In this document: positions 6,534 to 14,478 of the stretch, piece after piece
How positions within the stretch are numbered: the stretch's first letter is position 1
How the letters are laid out: each line of letters begins with the position of its first letter
Origin: Clostridia bacterium
GTDB lineage: Bacteria > Bacillota_A > Clostridia > Christensenellales > Aristaeellaceae
NCBI GenBank assembly: GCA_017517815.1
Contig: JAFWYA010000052.1
Coordinates: forward strand, 1-22,984
Direction: 5' to 3'
DNA: 22,984 nt
The notes under the pieces: model-generated
The model's database searches: none
What the model was told of the DNA's origin: nothing
The model's input: only the letters and a program-made list of their open reading frames with translations
Made by a program: the position numbers and the translations under genes

Positions 6534-7976
6534 TTACTCGCCTTGCTTTCCTGCATTCCAGTATACATCCATTTCAGATAAAGTCAAGTCCTCCATGCAT
6601 TTTCCTGACTTTTTTATCATGTTTTCCATGGCGCGGAAACGGCGGATAAACTTGTTGGTCGCAAAGTGCAGGGCTGTGTCGGCATCCTTGTGGCACAGGC
6701 GGCACACATTGACGGCGGCAAAGAACAGGTCGCCCAGCTCTTCTTCGGGGTCGGCGCCGGTTTTCAGGTTATCCAGCACCTCGTCAGCTTCTTCATGCAC
6801 CTTGGCCAGCGCCTCTTCGGCGGTATCCCAGTCAAAGCCAACCTTGCGTGCCTTGTTTTGCACCTTGCTGGCGCGCAGCAGCGGGCTCAGGCCGGTGGAT
6901 ACATTGTCCATCGCCTCGGCATGGGTGGTGATGCCGCGCTGGCTGCGCTTGATGGCTTCCCAGTTGGTCAGCACGTCCTCGGCTGTGTCGGCCTTAACGT
7001 CACCAAAAATGTGGGTGTGGCGCTCGATCATCTTCTGGCAAATGGCGGTGGTCACGTCGCGAATGTCAAAGTCGCCGTGCTGACGGGCGATCTCCGCATG
7101 GAAAACCACCTGCAAAAGCACGTCGCCCAGTTCGTCGTACATGTGGTCAATGTCTTCCTCACGCACGGCCTGCATATATTCGTAGCTTTCCTCCAGCAGG
7201 CTGGGCAGAATGCTTTCGTGGGTCTGTTCCTTATCCCAGGGGCAGCCGTCGGGCGCGCGCAGCTTTTTCATGACGCGGATCAGATCGTCCATATCAAAGC
7301 GGGTGCGCTGCATCATATCCACGCCGGGAATGAACGCGGCGGTCAGATGGTCGTAATGCTCCTGACGGTCCAGCTCATACAGAGGAATCGAGACGCTGGA
7401 AAGTTCGCCGGTCTTTTCATCACCGGTGATGAAAACGACGTCCTCCTCTTCAGGCATCAGCTCCATCAGTTTCAGCTTGCACTCGCCGGCGCATTCACGG
7501 CTGTGCAGTTCCAGCAGCAAAAGATCCTCCTCGGGCGAAATGCGGGAGGAAAGGAAGGTTTCCGCCGCATACAGGCGCAGCGCGTCGCGATGATTTTCAA
7601 TCAGGCTCAGGCAGCGCTCGGCATGGCTGACGCCAGGCAGAAGGCATACACGTGCATCGCGGGGCTTAAGCCGCTGCAGGGTCGAAACGGTGGTGTCGAA
7701 AGAGGCGTCGCTGACGGCATAGCATACGGGGCTGTCCTTGCACATGGACAACAGCTGCACGGCGGCAGCCTTGTTGAAAGCGTCGAAATCCTCGCAGGCG
7801 TCGTAGAGACTGTCCAGCGATTCAAAGGAAATACCCTCGGCTGTCAGAAAATCGGCCATGGGGTGGCGGGAGGTACGCAGCACAAGGCGTTTGGCTTCGC
7901 GCAGTGCGCGCTCCACACCGCGCGTAAGGAAACATTCGCTGCCGGTGCCCAGGGTGACGATGGTCAGCATTTCCAT
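6534..7976 (-). CDS. mazG: YabN-type protein: tetrapyrrole-methylase-like domain fused to MazG NTP pyrophosphohydrolase
   Basis: A 480-residue two-part protein. Residues 1 to about 215 resemble the SAM-dependent tetrapyrrole methylase fold (MLTIVTLGTG…LVLRTSRHPMADFLTAEGISFESLDSLY). Residues about 229-470 carry two MazG modules. In the first, LLEESYEYMQAV plus DELGD (about 261-285) supply the metal-binding acidic residues; in the second, HEEADEV plus EEELGD (about 394-416) do. GCPWDKEQTH is a MazG hallmark. MazG hydrolyses nucleoside triphosphates to monophosphates, probably as house cleaning. The methylase half is unusual: the usual PGHP-type motif reads SDAS here and the first glycine loop reads GTGSE, so SAM binding may be lost. 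It starts 3 bases after the flippase stop codon with AAAGGAAG as ribosome binding site, indicating co-transcription. Confidence 0.93.
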   Translation of the reverse strand: MEMLTIVTLGTGSECFLTRGVERALREAKRLVLRTSRHPMADFLTAEGISFESLDSLYDACEDFDAFNKAAAVQLLSMCKDSPVCYAVSDASFDTTVSTLQRLKPRDARVCLLPGVSHAERCLSLIENHRDALRLYAAETFLSSRISPEEDLLLLELHSRECAGECKLKLMELMPEEEDVVFITGDEKTGELSSVSIPLYELDRQEHYDHLTAAFIPGVDMMQRTRFDMDDLIRVMKKLRAPDGCPWDKEQTHESILPSLLEESYEYMQAVREEDIDHMYDELGDVLLQVVFHAEIARQHGDFDIRDVTTAICQKMIERHTHIFGDVKADTAEDVLTNWEAIKRSQRGITTHAEAMDNVSTGLSPLLRASKVQNKARKVGFDWDTAEEALAKVHEEADEVLDNLKTGADPEEELGDLFFAAVNVCRLCHKDADTALHFATNKFIRRFRAMENMIKKSGKCMEDLTLSEMDVYWNAGKQGE

Positions 7977-7979
7977 AGG

Positions 7980-9572
7980 TCAGTCTTCCTTTCTGGCGGC
8001 TCCTCTGCGGCCCAGACGGCGCAGGATGGGAGCCAGATCTTCTTTGGTAACGGCGCCGGTCAGTATGGCAAAGGCCGCATATGCGGCAACGCCGATGGCT
8101 ACCTGCAAAAGCGTCCAGAATGCACCTGCGGGCAGCAGGCGGATGACACCCCACAGCACCACAGCCATCAGGGCGGTCGCAGCGGCGGGCTTGCCCACCA
8201 TGTTCCACAGGTCAGCCTTCAGGCCGGTATACTTGTGCACATAATAGAGATTGGGCAGCATGCTGATGGTATAGCACGCCAGAGAAGCTAGCGGCGCGCC
8301 GTGAATGTTGATCTGCGGCATGCCGATGAGTGTGTAGTTCAGGAAGATCTTCACCGCTACGCCGGCCATGAGCGTATACATGGGAATGCGCTGCTTGCGC
8401 AGGCCCTGCAGAATACCGCTGGTGGACTGCACAACCGTGAACAGCACGATGGTCAGGCTGGACATACTCAGAAGCTGCGCCGTCACCTGCAGTGCTTCAG
8501 GCGTATCGAAGTGGTAGATCAGGTCCAGCAGCTGGGCGGACAGCATGCTCATGCCAATAGAGCAGGGAAGGCCGATCACAAACGAAAGACGCAGGCCCAG
8601 TGCGCTGTGACGGCGCATGCCCTTGCCGTCTCCGCGCGCCATTGCGCCGGAAATGGAAGGCACAAGACTCATGGCAATGGCTGTGGCCAGCGCCGTGGGC
8701 ACATTGATGAGGGTAAGTACATAACCGGAGTAACGGCCGTACAGGGCCAGTGCGCGGTTATACTCGATGCCGGCGTCCATCAGACGGTTGAGAAGCAGAC
8801 CGCTGTCGATAAAGCCGGCAATAGGCACGATGCATGCGCCCAGCGTGATGGGAATGCTCAGCGTGAGCAGGCGCTTGACCACATTGCCTGTTTCCATAGG
8901 CTGCTGCTGCTCGTCCTGCACAAGCTGCTGGAAGGCCGTACGCCTGCGGCGGTAGACCGTCAGCATGTAAATGAGCGCCGCGCCCTCTGCAATGGATGTG
9001 CCAAGCAGCACACCGGCGGCTGCGTAAGCAGTGGAGACGCGCATGCCGAAATAGGCCAGCGGCAGCGCGACGAATACCTTGCCGACCTGCTCAATCAGCT
9101 GGGAAACAGCGGTAGGCACCATGTTCTGCTGGCCCTGCATGAAGCCGCGCAGCGCGCTCATCAGGCACACCAGCAAAATGGCCGGCGCGATGGCCACAAA
9201 GCCCGGCTGGGTGGCTGGGTCGCCGGAGCGCAGCGCCAACGACGGGCTCATTACGATCATAAGGATCGTCGCAAGGCAGCCAAGCACCGCCAGCATGCAC
9301 AGCGCGATGCGGAAAATGCGCTTCGCATTGCGCGGGTCGTCCTTGGCCAGGGTAAAGCTGACCATGCGGCTGATGGCCACCGGCAGGCCTGCAGATGAAA
9401 TGGTGAGCAGCATGTTGTAGGTGGGGAAGACCAGCTGGTATGTGCCAAGACCTTCATCGCCGATAAGCCATGCCAGCGGAATGCGGTACAGCGCGCCTAC
9501 GATTTTACAGATCAGACCGGCAATGCTCAGAACCGTCATGCCGCTTACAATGGATTTTTGTGTATTACTCAA
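7980..9572 (-). CDS. SpoVB/YabM-like MOP superfamily flippase (polysaccharide/lipid II type)
   Basis: A 530-residue polytopic membrane protein with about 14 hydrophobic segments, of the MVF/MurJ-polysaccharide flippase group. Family features include SIVSGMTVLSIAGLICKIVGALYR, GLGTYQLVFPTYNMLL, SSAGLPVAISRMV, a GFMQGQQNMVPTAVSQLIEQ loop and a LQGLRKQRIPM segment. Such proteins move lipid-linked wall precursors across the membrane; SpoVB acts on spore cortex precursors and YabM sits beside mazG in Bacillus. The reading frame extends far upstream, but that part is not protein-like and covers the divergent promoters. The supported start is TTG at 9572 (LSNTQKS…) with GGAGGG six bases upstream. It is the first gene of a flippase-mazG pair, possibly with hup. 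The exact paralogue cannot be settled here. Confidence 0.88.
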   Translation of the reverse strand: MSNTQKSIVSGMTVLSIAGLICKIVGALYRIPLAWLIGDEGLGTYQLVFPTYNMLLTISSAGLPVAISRMVSFTLAKDDPRNAKRIFRIALCMLAVLGCLATILMIVMSPSLALRSGDPATQPGFVAIAPAILLVCLMSALRGFMQGQQNMVPTAVSQLIEQVGKVFVALPLAYFGMRVSTAYAAAGVLLGTSIAEGAALIYMLTVYRRRRTAFQQLVQDEQQQPMETGNVVKRLLTLSIPITLGACIVPIAGFIDSGLLLNRLMDAGIEYNRALALYGRYSGYVLTLINVPTALATAIAMSLVPSISGAMARGDGKGMRRHSALGLRLSFVIGLPCSIGMSMLSAQLLDLIYHFDTPEALQVTAQLLSMSSLTIVLFTVVQSTSGILQGLRKQRIPMYTLMAGVAVKIFLNYTLIGMPQINIHGAPLASLACYTISMLPNLYYVHKYTGLKADLWNMVGKPAAATALMAVVLWGVIRLLPAGAFWTLLQVAIGVAAYAAFAILTGAVTKEDLAPILRRLGRRGAARKED

Positions 9573-9621
9573 GGAGAACCCTCCGAATACATGGAATTGG
9601 CGCTGAAAAACAGCATTCTTT

Positions 9622-9650
9622 ATTATAAACCTATCGCCGCAGTTTATCAA
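9622..9650 (-). promoter_or_regulatory. Strong promoter of the flippase-mazG genes
   Basis: Minus strand: TTGATA (9650-9645), a 17-base spacer, then TATAAT (9627-9622). This is 5/6 and 6/6 to consensus, about 50 bases before the TTG start codon. It supports the short flippase start. Confidence 0.8.
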
Positions 9651-9700
9651 GCACAGCACGTTTCCGGGCGGAAAGTTACGGTTTTTTAACAGCGGCGCAA

Positions 9701-9730
9701 TTGACCCGTTACACCGGATTATGGTATGAT
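9701..9730 (+). promoter_or_regulatory. Promoter of the AI-2E family gene
   Basis: TTGACC (9701-9706), an 18-base spacer, then TATGAT (9725-9730) preceded by TGG, an extended -10. It is divergent from the flippase promoter 50 bases away. The predicted transcript starts close to the leader hairpin at 9735-9756. Confidence 0.75.
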
Positions 9731-9734
9731 AAAA

Positions 9735-9756
9735 CCAGCCTTGAACGTCAGGCTGG
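9735..9756 (+). other. Leader hairpin touching the ribosome binding site of the AI-2E gene
   Basis: CCAGCCT, an 8-base loop and AGGCTGG form a 7-bp stem at the very 5' end of the predicted mRNA. Its last bases overlap the TGGAGGG ribosome binding site (9754-9760), so folding could weaken translation or protect the 5' end. Confidence 0.45.
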
Positions 9757-9768
9757 AGGGCGTGAAAT

Positions 9769-10902
9769 ATGGAACGAAAGAAACTGAGGGAGCTCTTTAT
9801 TCTGGGCGCAAGCCTGATAGCCGTATACTTTTTGTTTGAACGAGGGCAGAAGCTGGTCATATTCGCAAAGAATGTGTGGGCGATTTTGTCGCCGTTCCTG
9901 CTGGGCGCAGCGCTGGCGTTCGTGCTCAACGTGCCCATGCGATTTTTGGAAAAGCGCGTGCTGTTTTTTATGGACCCGCTGCCTGGCGTGCGCAAGTTCA
10001 AGCGCCCGCTGGCCATGCTTCTGGTGCTGGGCTTAAGCCTGCTGATCATCTATCTGCTGATGAGCATGATCATTCCTGAATTGATCAGCACAATCACCAC
10101 CATTCTTTCCGCCATTCCCGGTGCAGTGCGCAGGCTGGATGAACTGCTGGCTCCGTGGGATATCAGCGTCAGCCAGTTCCTCAACAGCACCTTCAAGCTG
10201 CCTTCCGGCGAGGAACTCAACACGCAGCTGTCCAACATGCTGAATCTCGCGCTGAGAGGCGTGGCGTTCTCCGGCACGGTCATCGGTTCGGTGTACAGCA
10301 ATGTGCTGGGTGTGTTCTTCACCATCATGTTCATCATTTACTTCCTGTTTGGCAAGGAACGCCTGGCCAGACAGACGGTCAATCTGATGCGTGCCTATCT
10401 GAAACCCGACGTCTGTCAGAAAATTATGAAGGTGGCTTCGCTCACCCAGGATACGTTCTCGGGCTTCATCACCGGCCAGTGCCTGGAGGCCATCATCCTT
10501 GGCAGTATGTGTTTCCTGGGCATGACCCTGTTTAAGATGCCCTATGTGCTGCTGGTGAGTGTTTTCATTGGCGTAACGGCGCTTTTGCCCATTCTGGGCG
10601 GCTGGATCGGCTGCACGATAGGTGCACTGCTGATTCTGATCAACAACCCCATGCAGGCGGTTTGGTTTGTGCTGATGTTCTTGGTGCTTCAGCAGCTGGA
10701 AGGCAATTTGTTCTATCCGCGTGTGATGGGCAATGCCATCGGCCTGCCGTCGCTGTGGGTGCTGTTTTCCGTGGTGTTGGGCGAGGGGCTGATGGGCATT
10801 CTTGGTATGGTGCTGTTCATTCCGTTTGTGTCAGTTGCTTATAAGCTGCTGCGCGAGCAGGTGCATGTAAGGCTGGCAAAGCAAAAACAGCAAACTGAAT
10901 AA
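9769..10902 (+). CDS. AI-2E family transporter (YtvI/PerM-like membrane protein)
   Basis: A 377-residue polytopic membrane protein of PF01594. Two N-terminal hydrophobic segments (about 8-25 and 33-54) are followed by a third (about 80-103). A long, less hydrophobic middle region (about 105-180) comes next, then a C-terminal block of helices with LLPILGGWIGCTIGALLILI and LQQLEGNLFYPRVMGNAIGLPSLWVL, both strongly conserved in the family. Substrates are mostly unknown: some members export autoinducer-2 and others act as ion antiporters, so the family name should not be read as a proven function. The ATG is supported by TGGAGGG eight bases upstream. It is a single-gene transcription unit with its own promoter and a terminator that overlaps its stop codon. 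Confidence 0.92.
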   Translation: MERKKLRELFILGASLIAVYFLFERGQKLVIFAKNVWAILSPFLLGAALAFVLNVPMRFLEKRVLFFMDPLPGVRKFKRPLAMLLVLGLSLLIIYLLMSMIIPELISTITTILSAIPGAVRRLDELLAPWDISVSQFLNSTFKLPSGEELNTQLSNMLNLALRGVAFSGTVIGSVYSNVLGVFFTIMFIIYFLFGKERLARQTVNLMRAYLKPDVCQKIMKVASLTQDTFSGFITGQCLEAIILGSMCFLGMTLFKMPYVLLVSVFIGVTALLPILGGWIGCTIGALLILINNPMQAVWFVLMFLVLQQLEGNLFYPRVMGNAIGLPSLWVLFSVVLGEGLMGILGMVLFIPFVSVAYKLLREQVHVRLAKQKQQTE

Positions 10903-10938
10903 AAGAGAAGCTCCGGTGTTTGCCGGAGCTTCTCTTTT
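10901..10938. terminator. Bidirectional terminator between the AI-2E and ABC exporter genes
   Basis: AAAAGAGAAGCTCCGG, a 6-base loop, then CCGGAGCTTCTCTTTT form a perfect 16-bp stem with A and T runs at the foot. It overlaps the last bases of both converging stop codons. Confidence 0.92.
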
Positions 10939-12686
10939 TACACTTGTTCAAACTGGCTGTGGTACAGCTTTTTGTAGAAACCGTCCTGCCTGAGCAGCTC
11001 CTCGTGCGAGCCCTGCTCAATGACGTTGCCGTTGTTCATCACAAGAATCACGTCGGCATTTTCAATGGTGGACAGACGATGCGCCACGATGAAACTGGTA
11101 CGGCCGGTCATGAGTTTTTCAAACGCACGCTGGATGCGCAGCTCGGTGCGGGTGTCGACAGAAGAGGTGGCTTCATCCAGAATAAGCATGGGAGGAAGAG
11201 CGAGCATTACGCGGGTGATGCACAAAAGCTGCTTCTGGCCTTGGCTGAGGCTGCCGCCATCCTCGGCGATCACGGTATCATATCCCTGCGGCAGTCGCTT
11301 GATAAAGCTGTGGGCATGCGTGGCCTTGGCGGCTGCGATGATCTCTTCTTCGGTGGCGTCTTCGCGGCCCATGGTGATGTTTTCACGAATGGTGCCAGCC
11401 TTCAGCCATGTTTCCTGCAGCACCATGCCGTAAGCGCAGCGCAGGCTTCTGCGGCTGACGTCGGCAATGTGCTGGCCGCTGACGGTGATCTGGCCGTCGT
11501 TTACGTCATAGAAGCGCATCAGCAGGTTGATGAGCGTGGTCTTGCCGCAGCCGGTGGGCCCGACAATGGCAATGCGCTGACCGGGCTGAACATCCAGATT
11601 GAAATGTTGGATGAGCGGCTTTTCGGGAACATAGGAGAAGCTGACGTCCTTAAGCGAAACAGAACCGTCCACATGCTGAAGTTCTGCCGGGGCATCTGCC
11701 GTTTCAGCCGGCTGGTCGATGAGCTCGAACACGCGGCCTGCACAGGCAAGAGCGCTTTGCAGTTCGGTCACCACGCCGGAAATTTCGTTGAACGGCTTGG
11801 TGTACTGGTTGGCATAGCTGAGAAATGCAGAAAGCTGACCCACGGTGATACCGCCGGTGGTGATCGCCACCAGCGCGCCGGCAACTCCTGCGCAGGCATA
11901 GACCAGCGCGTTGACAAAGCGGGTAGAGGGGTTGGTGATGGAGGAGTAGAAGATCGCCTGCAGGCTGCATTTGCGCAGACGCTCGTTCACGTCGTCAAAA
12001 CGTTCCTGTACCTCGTCTTCCATGCCAAAGGCACGCACGACCTTCTGATGGGTGATCATCTCGTCGATCAGGGCGGTCTGTTCACCGCGCGTTTTGGTCT
12101 GCAGGGTGAACATTTTGAACGTGCGCTTTGCAATGAAGGAGGCGACCACAAAACTCAGCGGCGTGATGACCACCACCGCCAGCGCGATGATCACATTGAC
12201 CGAGAACATGAAGTACAAGGTACCCAGAATGGTCAGTACCCCTGTAAACAGCTGCGTGAAGCCGAGCAGCAGGCCGTCGGCAAGCTGATCAACGTCGGCG
12301 ATGATGCGGCTGACAAGGTCGCCTGTGGGATGTGTATCCAGATAGGAAAGCGGCAGCTTCTGCAAATGCGCAAAGGCGTCGGTGCGAATGTCGCGCACAG
12401 TGGAGTAGGTAAGACGGTTGTTGCACAGTCCCATCAGCCACTGGGCAAGCGCCGTAATGCCCACCAGCACAAGAATCGTGATGAGGATGGGCCACAGCAG
12501 ATGGAAATCCACCTTTCCGGGGCCAAACAGCAGGTCAACAGCATTGCCGGTGAGAATGGGCACATACAGCGTGGCGGCTACAGTGATGATACACAGCAGC
12601 AGCGAAAGGATCAGATAGACTTTATAGCGGGACACATATCCCAGTACGCGTGCAAGGACGGCCTTGCGCAAAGAATTGTTTTTCAT
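10938..12686 (-). CDS. ABC exporter half-transporter with catalytic ATP site residues and degenerate signature (LSQGQ)
   Basis: A 582-residue half-transporter: six transmembrane helices (about residues 20-300) then a nucleotide-binding domain. Walker A is GPTGCGKT (376-383), Walker B is LILDE with catalytic E505, and the switch His is H536 (VAHRLST). The signature motif is altered to LSQGQ (480-484) instead of LSGGQ. Its start codon overlaps the stop codon of the upstream ABC gene by one base (TAATG), with AAGGAGG in front. The upstream partner has the opposite pattern, so the two fit an asymmetric heterodimer of the BmrCD/TM287-288 type. Such pairs usually export drugs, lipids or peptides; the substrate cannot be predicted here. 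Confidence 0.95.
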   Translation of the reverse strand: MKNNSLRKAVLARVLGYVSRYKVYLILSLLLCIITVAATLYVPILTGNAVDLLFGPGKVDFHLLWPILITILVLVGITALAQWLMGLCNNRLTYSTVRDIRTDAFAHLQKLPLSYLDTHPTGDLVSRIIADVDQLADGLLLGFTQLFTGVLTILGTLYFMFSVNVIIALAVVVITPLSFVVASFIAKRTFKMFTLQTKTRGEQTALIDEMITHQKVVRAFGMEDEVQERFDDVNERLRKCSLQAIFYSSITNPSTRFVNALVYACAGVAGALVAITTGGITVGQLSAFLSYANQYTKPFNEISGVVTELQSALACAGRVFELIDQPAETADAPAELQHVDGSVSLKDVSFSYVPEKPLIQHFNLDVQPGQRIAIVGPTGCGKTTLINLLMRFYDVNDGQITVSGQHIADVSRRSLRCAYGMVLQETWLKAGTIRENITMGREDATEEEIIAAAKATHAHSFIKRLPQGYDTVIAEDGGSLSQGQKQLLCITRVMLALPPMLILDEATSSVDTRTELRIQRAFEKLMTGRTSFIVAHRLSTIENADVILVMNNGNVIEQGSHEELLRQDGFYKKLYHSQFEQV

Positions 12687-14407
12687 TACACGGCCTCCTT
12701 CGGATACTGAGAATAGTAGATTTCCTGATAGACGGGGCAGCTTTGCATCAGTTCGTCATGCGTGCCGCTGCCGGCCAGCTCGCCGTCATCCAGCACAAGG
12801 ATGAGGTCAGCGTGACGGATGGAGCTTGCACGCTGGGACACGATGAACACCGTTGCGCCGGAGTTCATTTCGTGCAGCGACTTGCGAAGCGCGGCGTCGG
12901 TGGCATAGTCCAGTGCGGAGGCGCTGTCGTCCAGAATGAGGATCTGCGGGTTGCGCACCAGCGCGCGGGCAATGGTCAGACGCTGGCGCTGACCGCCGGA
13001 AAGGTTGCGGCCGTTCTGTTCGACGGGCTCGTCCAGCCCCTTGCTCTTGCCGCGCACGATCTCGGCAGCCTGGGCGATTTCAAGCGCGCGCCAAATTTCT
13101 TCATCCGTTGCATCCTGCTTGCCCCAGCGCATGTTGTCGCGGATGGTGCCTTTAAACAGCACAGCCTTCTGAGGCACCACGGCTACCTTGTCGCGCAGCG
13201 CCTGCATGGGAAGCTTTCGCACATCAACGCCATCCACCTCGACTGTGCCGACGCTGGCATCATAGAAGCGTGGAATGAGGTTGATCAGCGTGCTCTTGCC
13301 CGAGCCCGTACCGCCGATCACGCCGATGGTCTGGCCCTTCAGAGCGGTGAAGGAAATGCCGGTGAGGGAATCATCGCCTGCATTGGCATAGCGGGTGGAT
13401 ACGTTGTCAAAACGTACGCTGACGTTGGTGGCAGCTGCCGTTACACTCTTGCCGTCCTGCATGGAGGGCTGGATGAGCAGCACACTTTCAATGCGCCCGG
13501 CGCAGGCGATGGCCTTGGTGATGGTTACGATCAGGTTGGCCAGTTTGATCAGCTCTACCAGAATCTGGCTGAGGTAGTTGACCAGCGCCACCACCTGTCC
13601 CTGTGTAAGAATGCCTCCGTCCACCTGCAAAGCGCCGCTCCACAGCAGGGCCGCCAGCGCGCCGTTGACCAGCACATAGGTCAGCGGGTTCATCAGCGCG
13701 GACAGTCGGCCCACGCGCTGCTGCATTTCGCACAAGCGCTGCGCATCGGCCTCGTATGCGCCGGTTTCGCTCTCCTGCTTGCCAAAGGCGCGCAGCACGC
13801 GCACGCCGGTCAGGTTTTCGCGCGTGCGCAGCAGCACCTTGTCCAGCTGGCCCTGCACCTGTTTGTGGCGGGGAAGGGTCAGCCGCATGATGGCTACCAC
13901 GACGATCGCCAGCAGGGGAATGAGCGCCGCAAAAATGAGCGCGGTTTTGAAATCGACGGTGAATGCCATGATCATTGCGCCGAAAACCACGAACGGCGAG
14001 CGCAGCAGCAGGCGCAGCGTCATGTTGACGCCGGTCTGCACCTGATTCATGTCGGTGGTCAGGCGGTTAATCAGCGTTGGCGTGCCGATGGTATCGAGTT
14101 CGTTATGCGTGAAGCGCTGAATGTGGCGAAACAGCGAACTGCGGAGGCTGGCGGCTACGCCAACAGCAGCGCGGGCTGCAAAGAACTGCGCTGTGATGGC
14201 GCACACGAAGCCAAGCAGACCAAGGCCTGCCAGCAGCGCGCCCATGCGCAGCACATAGCCGGTATCGCGCAGCTGGATGCCGCTGTCGATGATGGCCGCC
14301 ATGATGAGCGGCACCAGCAGTTCAAGCACCGCTTCAAACAGCTTGAAAAGCGGCGCGACGATACATTCTTTCCGGAAGGGCTTGAAAAAGGGAAGAAGGG
14401 TTTTCAT
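12686..14407 (-). CDS. ABC exporter half-transporter with degenerate ATP site (Asp for Glu, Gln for His)
   Basis: A 573-residue half-transporter with an N-terminal six-helix membrane domain (about residues 15-300) and a C-terminal nucleotide-binding domain. Walker A is GGTGSGKST (365-373) and the signature motif is canonical LSGGQ (469-473). Walker B reads ILDDSASALD, with Asp at the catalytic Glu position (about 494), and the switch His is Gln (VSQR, about 525). These changes mark the non-catalytic ATP site of heterodimeric exporters. Its intact LSGGQ would complete the working site of the downstream partner. The start is supported by GGAGG 11 bases upstream. It lies 57 bases downstream of tmcAL, and the pair probably has its own promoter. 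No regulator gene is adjacent. Confidence 0.95.
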   Translation of the reverse strand: MKTLLPFFKPFRKECIVAPLFKLFEAVLELLVPLIMAAIIDSGIQLRDTGYVLRMGALLAGLGLLGFVCAITAQFFAARAAVGVAASLRSSLFRHIQRFTHNELDTIGTPTLINRLTTDMNQVQTGVNMTLRLLLRSPFVVFGAMIMAFTVDFKTALIFAALIPLLAIVVVAIMRLTLPRHKQVQGQLDKVLLRTRENLTGVRVLRAFGKQESETGAYEADAQRLCEMQQRVGRLSALMNPLTYVLVNGALAALLWSGALQVDGGILTQGQVVALVNYLSQILVELIKLANLIVTITKAIACAGRIESVLLIQPSMQDGKSVTAAATNVSVRFDNVSTRYANAGDDSLTGISFTALKGQTIGVIGGTGSGKSTLINLIPRFYDASVGTVEVDGVDVRKLPMQALRDKVAVVPQKAVLFKGTIRDNMRWGKQDATDEEIWRALEIAQAAEIVRGKSKGLDEPVEQNGRNLSGGQRQRLTIARALVRNPQILILDDSASALDYATDAALRKSLHEMNSGATVFIVSQRASSIRHADLILVLDDGELAGSGTHDELMQSCPVYQEIYYSQYPKEAV

Positions 14408-14448
14408 AGTGGAGATGCCTCCGTGATGATTTTGGCAGACTTTATCCT

Positions 14449-14478
14449 ATCATAAGAGGAAGAATTACACAATCGCAA
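14449..14478 (-). promoter_or_regulatory. Possible promoter of the ABC exporter pair
   Basis: Minus strand: TTGCGA (14478-14473), an 18-base spacer, then TATGAT (14454-14449). The -35 falls at the end of tmcAL. The match is 4/6 and 5/6 to consensus, so co-transcription with tmcAL is also possible. Confidence 0.35.

Noticed and set aside
9573..10049. In-frame upstream extension of the flippase that would make a 689-residue protein
   Set aside because: The extra part is not protein-like, covers two good divergent promoters and the start of the AI-2E gene, and the TTG at 9572 has a strong ribosome binding site and fits the family start.
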